Both the position numbers and the translations under genes were made by a program. Below are positions 10,801-23,071 of a DNA stretch of 64,000 nucleotides, piece after piece (positions within the stretch are counted from its first letter, which is position 1; each line of letters begins with the position of its first letter). This DNA comes from Klebsormidium nitens. Taxonomy: Eukaryota > Streptophyta > Klebsormidiophyceae > Klebsormidiales > Klebsormidiaceae. The notes beneath the pieces were generated by a model that was not told the DNA's origin, made no database searches, and was given only the letters and a program-made list of their open reading frames with translations. The stretch lies in the NCBI GenBank assembly GCA_000708835.1, contig DF237018.1, positions 124,001 to 188,000 of the forward strand, read 5' to 3'.

Positions 10801-13800
10801 GGAGATCATATCCCGAAGGTGCGGGTCATACTGCGATGGCGAGAGTGGAAAAAGGTGAGCGTATCTCCAAAGATATATCGATGTCTAGTACCACAAAGAA
10901 GTCTAGTACCACAAAATCAACCACAACGGCACGACTCGCACCCTCCTCTTCTGCAACAATGTCAAGACCTTTCGGCCTGCCGTTCAAGGAAATCAGGAGG
11001 TTTCGCATTTTAGAAATCAGCAATCAGCAATGACTGCTACTCGCGCTTTGCTTCACCTTGTACGACACTCTAAATCCGGAAGCTGCTCTGCATAACACCT
11101 TGCTCACATTGAGGAAGCACCGCTTGATTACTCCGTGACAAAACTCTTCACGGTTGGCTATGTCAATCCTGCATGGTCTCCCCGCAGATAGAAAAGGGAG
11201 TCGCAGAGAGTCCACTGTTCTTTGCAATAGACTGCGGGGTTCCGCTGATCGAGTACTTGAACAGCTCACCGGTGCGGTTGCGGCAAGCAGTACCACAAAG
11301 CCGCTCAAAAGGCCTCGCCGCGCCTCAGGAAGGGCGACTTGGTGCGAGGCTGGGGGTGCTCTTGCGCGAGCGACTGTGAAAGTTGGTAAAAAGCTGCGCG
11401 CGCGAGAATTATGTGCTCGGTGAATTGGGGCCCGACAAGTGTTCGAATGTACTCGATTTCGAAGGTGCGAAAATCGCCTGATAGGGGATATGCGAGCTGT
11501 TGGGCAGGGAGACAGATGCAGTCAATCGCGTAAGGCGCGAGCATTAAGGAGCGAGCTGTTCAGTGTCCGGTTTAATATTCACTTCAAGATCTGCCTTTTC
11601 TGATTGTGCTTCAAGATTCTCATTGTCGTAGGACGCTGCTAGGATATCTACGACCAACAACTTTAAGCTGCCCTGGCTGGAAGGCCAAGGTATTCAGAAC
11701 GACGGGAATTAGCAAGTGATTTTCGTGCAAGTTCGGAATGTTGTTCGCACAGTGAAGTGGGCCCTCTTAAAGTGTTCGGTCCTTTTCATCCTCAACCAAA
11801 CAACCAATATCAAAGGTTGAGTCCAAGTCCTACTCAAAAGCGGCGCTTCCTCTCCTATTCGGACAGTTCGCCAACCAGGAAAATTGAGCAGGTGAAGCAG
11901 CTGAAGCAACAAACGGAAACACACGTAAAGGTCTCCCTGACAAAGGGACACCAGATCGTCCTGACCTCTAAGGAACTTCGGCTCACCTGGACGGGTCTGG
12001 TACGGGTTTCGAAGGAGTCTCCCGGGCAGCAAACGCCTGTATCCATTCTAGCGTCACAACAGGCTTGCCGGCGCCAACCGCCTCGTAGAACAGGGGGGAG
12101 AGAGCGGTGCCGTCTTCCGCCAACAGGTGAGTACACTGAGGGCTCCAAGTGTCGACCAGAAACGCCCCTGAAAACAAATCAGAACAGTGGATTTCAGGAT
12201 TGTTGTCGACCAGAACAGCTCAGGTCGACAGGATCCTTATTTCTGGTTCACAAACAGGCTGTCACACGTCTGCTCCAAAGCTCTGACTAAGGGGTGTCCA
12301 GAGGGAAAAAGCATCAGACACAGCCTGCGTGCTTCGATTGCAAGAGCACACAAATATCTCATACCCCATTGCTTACTGAGCTACGCGTCCGGCATGCCTC
12401 AAACACCCTAAACGAGTAGCTATTACACAAGGTAACTCTCTGCAAGCTGAAGAGTCCTGTCGAAGAGAAGGCAGCCTCACCAATCTGCTTGGCTGCCCTC
12501 TCCACAATCTGCGCCTTGGATGTGCTCAGTCCGCAGGGAAGGCACAACACTAGCGGGATGAAGGTCAACCTGCCAAAAGATGAATGGTTCAGAATCGACA
12601 GAAAGGGCCGTTTTGCTGTATCACAAGTTCTACCTGAGCTCCAGCTTGACACAGGGGTGTACAACTTGTTTGAATGCTCTTCAGGAAGGATCTGCTAGTG
12701 GAGGCTTCTTGAAGTGAAAGCAGTTCCGAAATTGCAAGACGGTTGAAACTCTTCGTCAAGCCCTGGCACTGAGAAGCAGCGGTGCATACCTGAAGGAACA
12801 GTGGGTCGAGCCAAACGTGACGATGTCGCCATCCTTGAGGTGCGCTTCAGCGTCCGGCAGGTCCTTGATTGGGTGTGACTCGTGCTGCTTGTTGATGAAG
12901 GTCCCAAACTTGGACAAGTCCTTGATCTTAATAAAAGGCCTGGGAATCGCACCCTCCGGTGACAGGACAGTGGGAGAAGGGCCGACGATGATGTCAGCGT
13001 GCAAGCGCGAGACGGTCTTGTCGGTGTTGATGGTCACGGTGCAGTCTGCACAGATAGAAGAGACTGGTTGAGTTTGATACGAAATTCACAGCATTTTGTC
13101 CTAGACGTTTTGAGAAAGCTGATCTTCAAGCGTAAGTAATTGGTGAATCCCAGTTCCTTACCAAGGGCCAGAAGAGAAGCCACAAGAGAACGTATGGTTC
13201 AGAGTCCATGACAAGTGAGACAGCAGATTGTCTCCAAAAAAGGGCCCCTTGCCTTGAGAGCCAGCTTGAGCCTCAAAGAAAGCCCTTTGGTACCTCTATC
13301 CCATGCTTCCAGGACTTGAACCTGTGCTGCTTTAGGTTAATCAACACCAAAGTCCCAGACAGCTTCAGATATCTGAACAAACGGCAGCAGTAGACTTCCT
13401 GACTTTATGCGGCTGAGGGTTTCTGTTCAATTGAACAATCAAGATGCCTATCCAGAACCAAGCCAACACGATGCACGGCAGGTTTGCCACCAACACAAAT
13501 CAGCAGGAGGCACTTCCAAAAAAGATGGCTTCGCCAGTTGGTTGCTGTGTTCAGTCTCGTTCAGTTTCTACAAGACAGTGTCAGGCGCTGTGCTTCATAC
13601 CCAGCTAGCTATCATGAGCCCTCAGTATGCTGGGAAGGTTCTGCCTCTCACCTTTTCTCCCCACCTTATACTCCCCCGGCGCTGTGAAATGATATGTGAT
13701 AGGGACAGGTGCTGCAAGGCAAAACGTTTTTGCTTTGACAGGCGCAAACAGTTGCTCTAGTCTTTTAACAAACAGAAAACAAGCTTATGCAGCATCTGGC

Positions 13801-13944
13801 AGCTGCTTGCAAAGAGGGGCGCCAAGCGCTAGCACTTTCATGAAGCTCCATGAGCACACGAGAAGAGCAATGCAAACCCAATGGAAAATATTGGGGGTCC
13901 AAAATACCTGGATTAGTTGGGGTTGAGGACAATTGCCAGACCAT
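7832..13944 (-). CDS. NBS1: Nibrin / NBS1, MRN-complex DNA double-strand-break repair subunit
   Basis: NBS1 brings Mre11-Rad50 and ATM to DNA breaks in the nucleus. Proposed exons (minus): 13944-13908, 13711-13652, 13045-12790, 12569-12481, 12167-11987, 11360-11270, 10830-10747, 10709-10584, 10356-10203, 9864-9714, 9265-9010, 8671-8604 and 7982-7832. They give 567 residues, close to plant NBS1 length. The protein starts MVWQL. The FHA domain (about 25-117) shows GEYKVGRKDC, SRLH, DLSKFGTF and DIVTFG. BRCT1 (about 118-205) contains CTHLL and a PVVTLEWIQ segment. A BRCT2-like stretch follows (LLSGFVVLL, MISAAGGQL), then an acidic linker. The C-terminal motifs are NFKRFRK (489-495), PYAKEPYK (Mre11-binding region) and AADDLF (546-549, ATM-binding type). 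Phases close at every junction. The weak point is the 11987 to 11360 junction, whose acceptor is poor; a candidate exon at 11676-11583 does not fit in phase. The last exon could also splice at 7877 to an unseen exon. Confidence 0.85.
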
Positions 13945-13999
13945 GGTGCCTCACAAGTTGTAAAACTTTTTGATGCGGCAACGAGAACCGTGAATCGAG

Positions 14000-15274
14000 A
14001 GTATCTGTGCCGCTGCCTGCTGCACCTTTGATCACCAAGCAGCATCTTCAATCAGCATCCCTCAATGCATTTGACATGGTGATGCTTGGTCGAGGATGCC
14101 AGTGCCACGGCCAATGGCGCCCTTTTGCTTGAATTCTCCCCTAGCCCTAGGCTCTAGAGCTGGTTGGAATGAAACTTGAAAGCAGACCTTCAATGCTGGC
14201 CAGACTTGTTCAAGTTCTTGTTTCAAGAAGTTCCTGAGGCAAATTCTGGAGGCCGCCAAAATGTAATTAATCTCAATTGGCCTGACGGTTTTCCGTCCTC
14301 CAAAAGACGTTGTGGCGGGCAACGTCCGAGAGCCGTAACGTCTTGCAGCATTTTGCAGGCGGAGCTACACATCGAGCAATGCGGAGGAAGCACGCCCGGG
14401 CGCTCCGGTTCGCCGTCTCTTTAAGAGATTGTCTCCGCGTCTCTGCTCTGAGATTCATCGGCGAATTCAAACTATAAAGTCTTAGCTTCTCTCGATCGTC
14501 GAATTTATTTTTACTCGTATCGGACGACGCAAATTCAGTAATGGTTCGATTTGACTGGCGCTCACTGACGGGTAACGACGTAAACTACTTCAACCGTCGG
14601 ATACAGGAATCGACGACTGGTGCAGCAAACTACAGCACGCCTGGCGGACCATAGGACGGTCCAAACTGTCCAACCGGGACCATCCAGCACTCAAGTGCCG
14701 ACAAACTCGATTATATAGAAACTTCATCTCAAAATGGTATTGCTTAGGTACGTCGGAGCTTACAATTATCTATTAGGTATGCACATCAAGGTTGAAGATC
14801 TGATAGGTAATTGTTCACAAATACCTAGGTACGATACCGTAGTACGGTATCCTACGTACTTGTGTATCCGGATATCCGGCATGCAAACATAATACGTACA
14901 TATTCTAGGATTGAAGGCTCTATATGTGGAGAACATTGGCCGGTAGGCCAATGTTCCACACCCCTCAAAAATTCTCTTAAGCCTCAGGTTATGGCGAGCC
15001 AATCTCTCCACCTCTTAGTTGACGGTCGTGCCAAATCCTTCCGCCAAATTTTGTCAATTGGCTCGAATGCTGATCTCTGGAGTCTACTTTAAGCTGTGTC
15101 TTGAATTTTGGACTGTTCACACTTGAACTCGAAGCTGTAAGGGAGGAAGAGGCGAGCGGAATCTGTGAACAGTGTCCAAAGGAAATGGGTTCAGCCAGTA
15201 TGCAAGGCTAGGGCGGACTATACATAGCTCTAACCCCAGCATCATACCCTTGATTGCTTGATCCGAGTTTGAAT
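14000..15274. promoter_or_regulatory. Divergent intergenic region between NBS1 and the 15275 gene
   Basis: About 1.3 kb separates the two divergent starts. No gene was found. It contains several short palindromes, including a strong hairpin at 14931-14956 and the 12-base palindrome CCGGATATCCGG near 14867. No clear TATA box could be assigned to either gene. Confidence 0.35.
14931..14956. repeat. Perfect hairpin, 11-bp stem, 4-base loop
   Basis: GAACATTGGCC, loop GGTA, then GGCCAATGTTC. Imperfect pairing extends a few bases further on both sides (GTGG against CCAC). It lies about 320 bases upstream of the start codon at 15275. Confidence 0.65.
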
Positions 15275-18200
15275 ATGGCGGGCGCCAAGGTGGGCGCAAA
15301 GGCAGAGGCGGTTGTTGACGTGCGGCGGACTTTGAAGTTTATAGGCCGCTTGGCGGTCAGGCTGCAGGCAGATACGGAAGCATCAACAGAGCCCCAGGCT
15401 CTGGAGGAAGCGCTTCAGCAAGTGGTGTCAAACCTGCCGGACGGGGTGGTGAGGCAGACGCTTGAGAGTGATTTGGACAGGTTCGGACGGGCGCTTCTGG
15501 ACAGAGTCGCTTCCTTGCGGAGTGCCAAAGACAAGGGTCCCGTCGAACAGGACGCGGGTCAGCTTGACCTCGATGGGTTAGCTGCAGGAGAGCTGGTCGG
15601 CGAAGCTGGTTATCATGCGGCAGTGGATACGTTGCTCAGCAGGTGGGGCGAGGTGCTCGATGAGAGCGTAGGAGACGGCGCCAAGTGGCAAGTGGGGGAG
15701 CTTGAAAATTGGCGCGAGCTATCTCTCAAAGTTCTGGCTGCGAGGCCATCGTTGCCCGAGACATTGGCAGCGGCTTATGTCAATGTGGAGATTGCAATCT
15801 GGAAGGAAGCAAATGGAGGTGGTGGTCATGACAGCATGGGGGAGGCAAGTGCGAAGGTGGGCATGCAACCTAATGTGCGAGACAAGAATGTTTCGCACAT
15901 TCTTGATACGACAAGCACAACATGGTGGTTTTCCATCAGTGACTGGACTCCCTGTAAAAGTATGTAGATGAGTGGTTTGAAGAACCATTACCATGCTGCT
16001 GGAGGTATCATCAGGTCCACTTCTTTTTTTGCCGTGCTCTGCATCTTCAGCTGCCGGCCTTTTATCTCTCATCTTTTATGTATCTTGTTGTCGCACTCGG
16101 AGCCCTCATTATGGAGCGAAAACTGGTCCATTGATATGAAACGAATGATGGTTGATTGACCAAGAGGCTGCTCTTTTGCTTGATAAAGAGGCTGCTCTTT
16201 CGCCTTAACTGTGGAACTCCCTTCATCTTGAATGTTTTGGAGACTTGGTTGGCTTTAAACGGGTCAATAAACGAGTCAATTTTCCTCCCCTGCAGATCTC
16301 TGCGGCTGAAGCAGTGACGTCCTCCGTTCTTTTCTCCTCAGCCTTTCTCAGTCCTGAGAGCCGCCTCGTCCTCCTCTCACCGCTCGCCACCCTTCTCTCA
16401 ATCACTATCACATCGCTTGTTAGATCTGCGGCAGAACTGCAAATCACCAGCGCAGCCAAGCGACTCCAGAAGCTCGCCCGCATCCTTGTCACAGTTCACA
16501 GCTCCCACTTGAAGCAGTGTGCTCTGCCTCCGGCAGGCGCGTCTAGAACTGGGGCTGTGCTGGTTGTGGGGCTGGTGGTCACCAGGTACCTGTTTCTGAC
16601 TAGCAGGTTAGAAGGGGAGCTAGGGGACGCAGGTCTAACCAAGCTGCAGCAGACGGCGGCTGAGGCGCAGGCAGGTCTGGCAGCGGGGGAGAGAGGGGCG
16701 CTGGTCGAGTTGCTGTGTGAACCAGAGGAATTGGAGGCAGTGCAGAATCTGGACAAGGAGGGGGGGTATGCAGTGCGGGGGGCGCTTTATGAGGCAGCTG
16801 TGAGGGTGGTGCCATTTGAGGAGGTGGATGCGACGCTGGGCGGCTCGCTCAGGAGAGTGGAGCTTGCGAGGAAAGCCGTGGCATTGCTCAGGTCAGACAA
16901 ACCGAGTTGTTTGGTTTGTCTGTTCTTTCCTTTTCTCACATATGCTGATCTACTTCTGAAAGATGCTCTTTTCATAATTTGGTTGGTTCTAGCGCTTTTG
17001 GGCTGAAATGTCCATGGAGCGTTCTGATTATTCGACCTGTGAAGGAGATTTGCATAACTTGAAGTTGGTCCTCTTTGGCGTTGAAGACCAGCGGGGATAA
17101 GGTCAAACGCGAAATTACACATTCGTGAAAGACTCGAATAGCAATTTGGCTTGCATCGGATACAAAACTGGGAGACAAACCCATGACGAAGATCAGTAAT
17201 CTAGGAGCGCTTTTCACCTCCAGGCAGAAGTTTTCACCTCTGCTTCAAGTCTGTCAGTCTGACTCCTTCCTGGCACCTCAACCAAGAAAGCCCTGCTGAC
17301 GCTGAATATCTGGTTCTGTGTCCCCCAGGTCAAACGGCGATCGTTCTAGAGCGTCCGCAATCTTGACAGCTGTCCTTGACGCTGGAGGCCATCTGAAAAT
17401 TGCGGCTGCATCGAAGGCGCAGCTTGAGCGCCTGAGGGCAGTACTGCCCTCCGAAGGGCTCTTGACCGACCCCCGGGGACTTACGAGTGAGTAGCCAGTG
17501 CACTACTATCGAGCTGTCTTCTGGTCAGTTGGACATTCTTTCAAATTTCGACTTCTATTTTGGATCACACGCTTTCGGACAAAGAGTGACACGGGCGGGT
17601 TCGACGTTACATTCTCACATCTAGAGGCTATTTCGTTACAGCTTTTGCTTCCTACCTTATTGACAGCCACTTCAAAAAGCAACATTGTGCTCGAAACACA
17701 CTGTGGTTCGTTTCAGATTGCTAAGTCTGGAGTCAATCTTGTGCAGCCTGGCTCGTCAACTCCGCAAGCGACAGCGCATTTTCTGCCGCCCGCGCTGCCC
17801 TTCAATCCGATGGCGATACTGACATTCCGTCAGCGGACCGCCCTTCAGAAGCAGTCCCCCAGGCGAGCCCCGCAAAGGCCGAAGATGAGACCCTGTTCTA
17901 CATTGACAAGACGGGCAGTGGGGCTGCAACTGATCCTGCGGAGAGTCGACTCATAGCCGCAGTGGAGCAGATTGCGCAAGCGGGCCCGTCAAAGTCGACA
18001 ACCAGGAGCGGTCGCAAAGGTCCGCGGGCGCAGAACGGAAACAACGCAGGCGACGAAAGCGAGAGGAGTGAGGAGAATGAAGAAAGTGATTTGGACCGGA
18101 GCGGTTTGGAAGGGGAGTCGGACGATGAGAAGCGTCCGGCAGAAGAACTAGGGAGGGCGGATTCGGACGAGAGTTCAGAGGACGAGGACGACGATCCGGA

Positions 18201-19668
18201 CGAGGATGAGCGTCCGAGGAAGAAACGGTTGACAGCAGAACTGGTCGAAAAGGCGTCTGCAGAAAAGCATGGGGAGGCCGAACCAGCCGCACAAAGCGAA
18301 GGGCCGCAGGCGCACGGGGAATCGGACGGCGAGAAGCGTCCGCAGGAGGAACTAGAAAGGGCGGGTTCGGACGAGGGTTCAGAGGAGGGGGACGACGAGT
18401 CGCGCGAGGACAGTGATGCGGACGAGGATGAGCGTCCGAGGAAGAAACTAGTAATGGCGAGAGTCGACGAAAAGGTGGTTGAAGAAAACACGGCGGAGGT
18501 CAGACCAGACGCGCAAAGCGAACGCGGGCAGGCGCAAGCTGAAGACGGCGAGGAAGAAAGCGGGGAGGGTGATTCGGACGAGGGGCGCTCTTTAGACGAC
18601 GACAACCCGTCGGACGGGGATGACTCGTCCGACGATGGGCTAGACGAGAACGCGTTCATTGCACGGATGCCGTTCGGGCCGCTGGATGAAAGTAGCGAGA
18701 GCGAGACCGAGGAGGGGCGGAAACGTCAAAAGGAGGAGAAATTGGTGCCGCTGCCGGTGCCTGTAGGGATACCCATACCGGGCCCCAACGACCCTTACTA
18801 TACGCGCGTCGACGGGAAATCTCCGGCGGCGGAGACCAGACGGAACGACGGAGTCAGCGGCCAAGAGGCGCCGAGCGTGGGGACAAAGAAGAAGGGCTTG
18901 AAAAGCGGGGGGGCGGCAGAGGAGAAAAGCGGAGGGACACCGGCAGCCGGCAAAGTGCAGCCCGTAAAAGTTGGGTTGAAGAAGAAGGGTGCCAAGGGGG
19001 CGGAAGCGGAAGACGGGATCTCGCCGCTGCACACAAGGAGCGGACGGACTGTGGTGATGTCACCAGGGCCGGGTTCGGTGTCGAAGAAGACGCCGGGGGG
19101 TGCGGGAAGAAAGAAAGCGGGGCTGAGCGCGGTTGCGGAACAGGGGGGTGCGGACGAAGCAGGGGATGCCTTGGTGGGGGAACAGAAACCAATAAGGAAG
19201 AAGGGGGAGGTGGAGGAAGCGGTAGACGCCGGGGGGGAGGACGAAACCGCCAAAGTCGGCGGTTCTGATGCTGGCGGAACGGAAAGGGAACCGGCAATGG
19301 CGCAGAAGGGGGGTGATAGCACAAAGCTCAAAGCGCCCATGCCGTCCTCCGTAAAGAAGGGACAGAAGGGGGATGATGCGATTGCCGCTCAGGAAGAGGG
19401 GGCCGAGGATTACGTGTCTCCGCTCCATACGCGGAGCGGAAGGATCGTCGGGCCGCCTAGTACGGTCAAGAAGACGGTCAAGAAAAAGAAAGGGGCGCTG
19501 GACGGGGTGCTCGAAGAGGGGAGAGAGAGAGACGTGTCGCCGCTACACACACGTAGCGGGAAAGCAATTGGTATGGTTACCCCGGCCCCTAAAACTGCGG
19601 TAAAGAGTAGAGCCGTGGCTACGCCAGTTGCCGGTGCTTCTACTGTGAAGCGCTCAAAGAAGCAGTAA
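15275..19668 (+). CDS. Unrecognised large protein with acidic repeats and SPLHTRSG motifs
   Basis: Four exons, 15275-15856, 16296-16891, 17329-17486 and 17726-19668, join in phase to 1092 residues. I do not recognise the family. The first 450 residues or so are helix-prone and Ala/Leu/Glu-rich. From about residue 500 the chain is highly charged. One acidic unit of about 65-70 residues occurs twice in tandem (DNA from about 18121 and 18325); each carries EKRP, an EEL segment, a Ser/Asp/Glu run and DEDERPRKK. The C-terminal third is Lys/Gly-rich and holds three copies of SPLHTRSG followed by R or K, at about residues 878, 1010 and 1050. Basic clusters and a KRSKKQ end suggest a nuclear or nucleolar location (inference). 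The start is the first ATG of the long frame (MAGAKVGAKAE). The exon 1 donor (AAG|GTGGGC) was chosen by phase and is the least certain boundary. Confidence 0.72.
18121..18546 (+). repeat. Coding tandem repeat (two acidic units of about 205-220 bp)
   Basis: Inside the last exon of the 15275 gene, two units beginning at about 18121 and 18325 encode the same order of elements: EKRP, EEL, an acidic run, then DEDERPRKK and a Glu/Ala-rich spacer. They differ by short in-frame length changes in the acidic run. Confidence 0.7.
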
Positions 19669-20638
19669 GCTGAGGTTGCGAGGGGTCCATTGTAGATTTA
19701 CCGATCATGCAAAATCGTGTAGCCTCCTTGACCCAGCAACGGAAATTGCAGGTCTTTCCGTCCTTGTTTCTCGATCTCAAGTTGTGTCTGATTATTTGGA
19801 CTCCTACGATGCAGGTTGTGTCGTTGCCGTTCATGATGATTGTTTGTGCATGCAACTAATGCACTTGCGAGCATGGCTGTAAACTGCGCTCATGGGTTGC
19901 AAATGTTAGGAATGGACGGATCCTTAACTAGCTAAGCCTAGGTTCGGTACTAATCATGGTACCCAGCCACAAAATGCTATTTGAGCGGGCGCAGCTTACA
20001 AGAAGAACAAGAAATCTGGCCGCGCTCGATCATGAAGTGTCCGGCCAAAAAAAGTGCACACGCATCCGATCTGGGGCAGTGTGACCTTCGATTGTACAAT
20101 ATCAACCGGCAGCCGCGCGGGACGACAATCTGCAGGGCTTGCATGCGTAGGATACCCGCCGGTGCGGGTACTAATACAGACCGTCTCAAGGATCGATCAA
20201 GTACGGCAAGCAGCAGTGTTACATGAATCACACAAACAGCCGAACCCTGTAAAGGCCTGCATCTCATTGCATATACCTGTCGGACAGCTTTTGCAATCAA
20301 TAGCAGTATACGGACCTGTGCAATGCATGAGGATCAATCTGCGCCAACTGCGCGGCACACACAGATCATCAGCGCGTTCAAAGTCGACGCGCCTATATCA
20401 TTAGACTTCCGTTCCGAATCGGACACAGTTGAAAAGGCCACGAAGGAGGCTAAGCTCTGCACAAGCTTGTCCTAAAACTTTATGCAGTCGTGCACGACAG
20501 TGTCAAATACAGAAGTCAGTGGCCAGAGCTATGTAAGTCATCTGCAGATCCTAATCTCTTGAACCGAGGTCCACACCAATTGTCTACCAGATCTCATAAA
20601 GCCGGAAAGCCTTTGAGCATTGAGCGACACAAGGAAAC
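19669..20638. other. Convergent intergenic region
   Basis: This lies between the 3' ends of the 15275 gene and the oxygenase gene. I see only short unrelated frames and no recognisable gene. Confidence 0.4.
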
Positions 20639-22959
20639 TCAAACGGTGTCCTCTTCCGCAGCCGTGAGCAGTTTGCCTCGGTCCTCTCCCCACTCCGGAA
20701 TGACCACCAGCAGAGCTGCCACGCAGTAGTGGACCTCAACGCTTGGTTCGTTGCCATACGCCGATCCGATCTTGCCTGGCTCCTGGAAGTTGCTTCCTTG
20801 GACACACCAGGTGACGTCATTGTAGTCAACATTGCAAGAGAGCCTGAAGTTGTTTCTGAGGTGGTCAAGCCCACGCTCTTCTTCGTTCTCGTACATTGTT
20901 GAGACGTCTTGCACGTCGAGTTGATCAAGCTCGCTGTCGTAGTAGACCTGAACAAACTGGGTCTCCAAGCCGAGCTGCTTTGCGACCGCAAAGATCACAG
21001 CGTCCGCTCCTTTCAGCATCATTTCAGGCGCCTTGACAAACACCTCGCTGACGTGCGGGTAACGATGCTGTAGCGAAAGCCCCAGAATGCCCCCATCGTG
21101 CATGAAGCTGTCGAGGCTCAATGCTTTGACCAGAGTCTGATACAGGACGGTGTGCTTCAAAACCACGTTGGGATGAGTAAGCGGGCTTTTCCGCGGGCCA
21201 GGCAGAGGATCTGCGTACAGGTTGTACGTGAGCGTGACTCGGTAGCCTCCCAGCACTTCTTTCACCTGCAACAGGAAAAGCGGTTAGGTGGTTCCTAGCA
21301 CGGTATTGCAGCCTTTTCTGTCGTGTTGCCCTCGGTAGAAGATGCGAGCCGCAAGAGCGCGTTACAACTCAAAAAACAGGAGACCTGAGAAGGCGATGCA
21401 TTTCGAAGTTGGACGAGCAACTTGCAAGGAGGGCTTTCCAACTCTGTAAGCTATCTTCACAGTAGCTATCAATCTTTGAGACAATTCGCGTCACCCTGCA
21501 AAGACTGAACCAATTCAAGGGATGCTGTCAGAAATCGAGCCCTGAAAGAAAGGCTTGATTTACCTCGTGCTCGCAATCCGAGTATAAAGCTACCCACTGG
21601 ATATGATCTTCCGACTTTTCGCTCCAGTCGATGTTCACGTTCTTCTTGCCATGAGATATGCGGAGATTGCCGCCGTTATGAGCGCTTGGCAAGCAGATGA
21701 TGAGAGAACCGAACATCTGAGGTCCTCGAGGAGTGTCCACGTGCGCCTTGAAGAAGTCCCCAGCCCTGCGAGGAGATTACCAAACAGGTCTGGCACCATC
21801 ATACATCTGATGAGCAGATTGTACAAATAAACAGCACGGAGTTCATCCAGTATGCGGCTTTCAAAGCAAACGACAGGTTCTTCCCATAACGTTAGGTTGA
21901 GCTTCTGCTGAAATGTACAACGATGGTAGGATCCGCAAACTGGAATTCCCTGCACAGAACGTAAAAAGGAGCGACACGGTGGTGACGCCTTTGACAATTC
22001 TGAACAAAAACAGGACTCAAAGCTGAGCTTATGATGTCCTTCGCTTCTTAGTGCCTCACCTGTAGACGTTCAGCTTATGCAGCTCTGTTCTGATGCACTT
22101 GTCTTCCGTGGTCATGACCTTCTGAATGGCACTAAGGATCCCGTAATCTGACACCTGGAACGAGCAGGTGAAGGCACTCGGATCGAGCTTGAGGGCCTTC
22201 CTGCAGAAAGTCAAACAGTGGTACGTGGTTTGAGTGTCCTCCAAAAAAGACACAACTGTTTTCAACATGTTGCAATTTGAAGCTTGACAGGCTAGGGAGT
22301 CTATATTCAAGAAGGACGTGGCATGTGAAGTAGTTGTGATGAACATGTTGGGTATCTTCAAGACATCTTGTTGAAGAGATGTACCAGTAGCTTGGATCCA
22401 GAACCGGATTCTCTTTGCCAGCTTTTCCAAAGGTCGCTTCTTCACAGGCACTGCAAAGGTCAGCCATCTCCGTGCTCTGGTCACCGCGTACTGGGAAGCT
22501 GGAGGCGTGCATAGTGGTGTTTTCGTCTTTGACCTGTATTCGAGTTCAGAGTTTTAAAAGCGATTTCAGCTCTCAGTCGCACCGAAAAGGAATCTGATCT
22601 CGGAGCAGTCTTCGATGTCCTCCTTATAGCATCTTCAAAATTTGTTGAAAGAAAGGCACTGGGTTTTTGTTTCAGATATCATGGAAGTTTATAGAAACAT
22701 AGGTGAGATGCGCTCCACCACACCCTCAAATATCCTACAGAGATTCATTCACATTTGAAGACGCAAGCCAACAGGAGGTCTAAAAGATTTTCCTCACTTT
22801 CTCGAAGTGCAGCCGGATCTTGTCATTGTCCTTCACATGGAAGCTTCCCTCACAGAAAAATGTGGCCGAGACGCCTGTTACGCTTTCAGCTTAAGAATCC
22901 ACGACAGCATCCTCGCTCATCTTGACAAGAGATTTCTCCTCTACCGTACTGGAAGCCAT
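20639..22959 (-). CDS. 2-oxoglutarate/Fe(II)-dependent oxygenase (prolyl-4-hydroxylase-like)
   Basis: Well-supported exons (minus) are 22889-22798, 22533-22385, 22200-22060, 21765-21564 and 21265-20639; all phases close. The jelly-roll core shows the iron ligands HVD (FKAHVD; H139 and D141) and a distal His (SDCEHE; H197), then Arg207 in GYRVTLTYNLY for 2-oxoglutarate. Downstream, GILGLSLQHRYP and YGNEPS with ALLVVIP match a group of uncharacterised fungal and algal 2OG proteins, as I recall it. The reaction is oxidative hydroxylation of an unknown substrate. The start is the problem. An ATG at 22959 is in frame but meets TAA at 22893-22891 before the domain. A 60-base GT-AG intron (22949-22890) would remove the stop and keep phase, giving 406 residues. 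Otherwise the 5' end carries a nonsense codon. Confidence 0.75.
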
Positions 22960-23071
22960 GATGTTCAAGCTTCTTTCGAATAGAAATGTGCAGAGAAGGC
23001 GCTGCGGTTTCGAAGCTTTGAAGGCTGCACTGCTTTGTTCAAATGCAAGACTTGCGGTGCTTATGCACTTT

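Noticed and set aside
10354-11033. Overlapping plus-strand frames of about 200 codons
   Set aside because: They lie antisense to phase-consistent NBS1 exons and have no domain of their own.
12635-12700. Possible extra NBS1 exon between the FHA and BRCT1 exons
   Set aside because: Direct joining of 12790 to 12569 gives the expected FHA-BRCT sequence (CSFR followed by LTFIPLVLCL) in phase; the extra piece has no homologous counterpart.
17898-19340. Long minus-strand Ser- and Pro-rich frames
   Set aside because: They are antisense shadows of the acidic, Gly/Lys-rich coding exon of the 15275 gene; the composition is dictated by the complementary codons.
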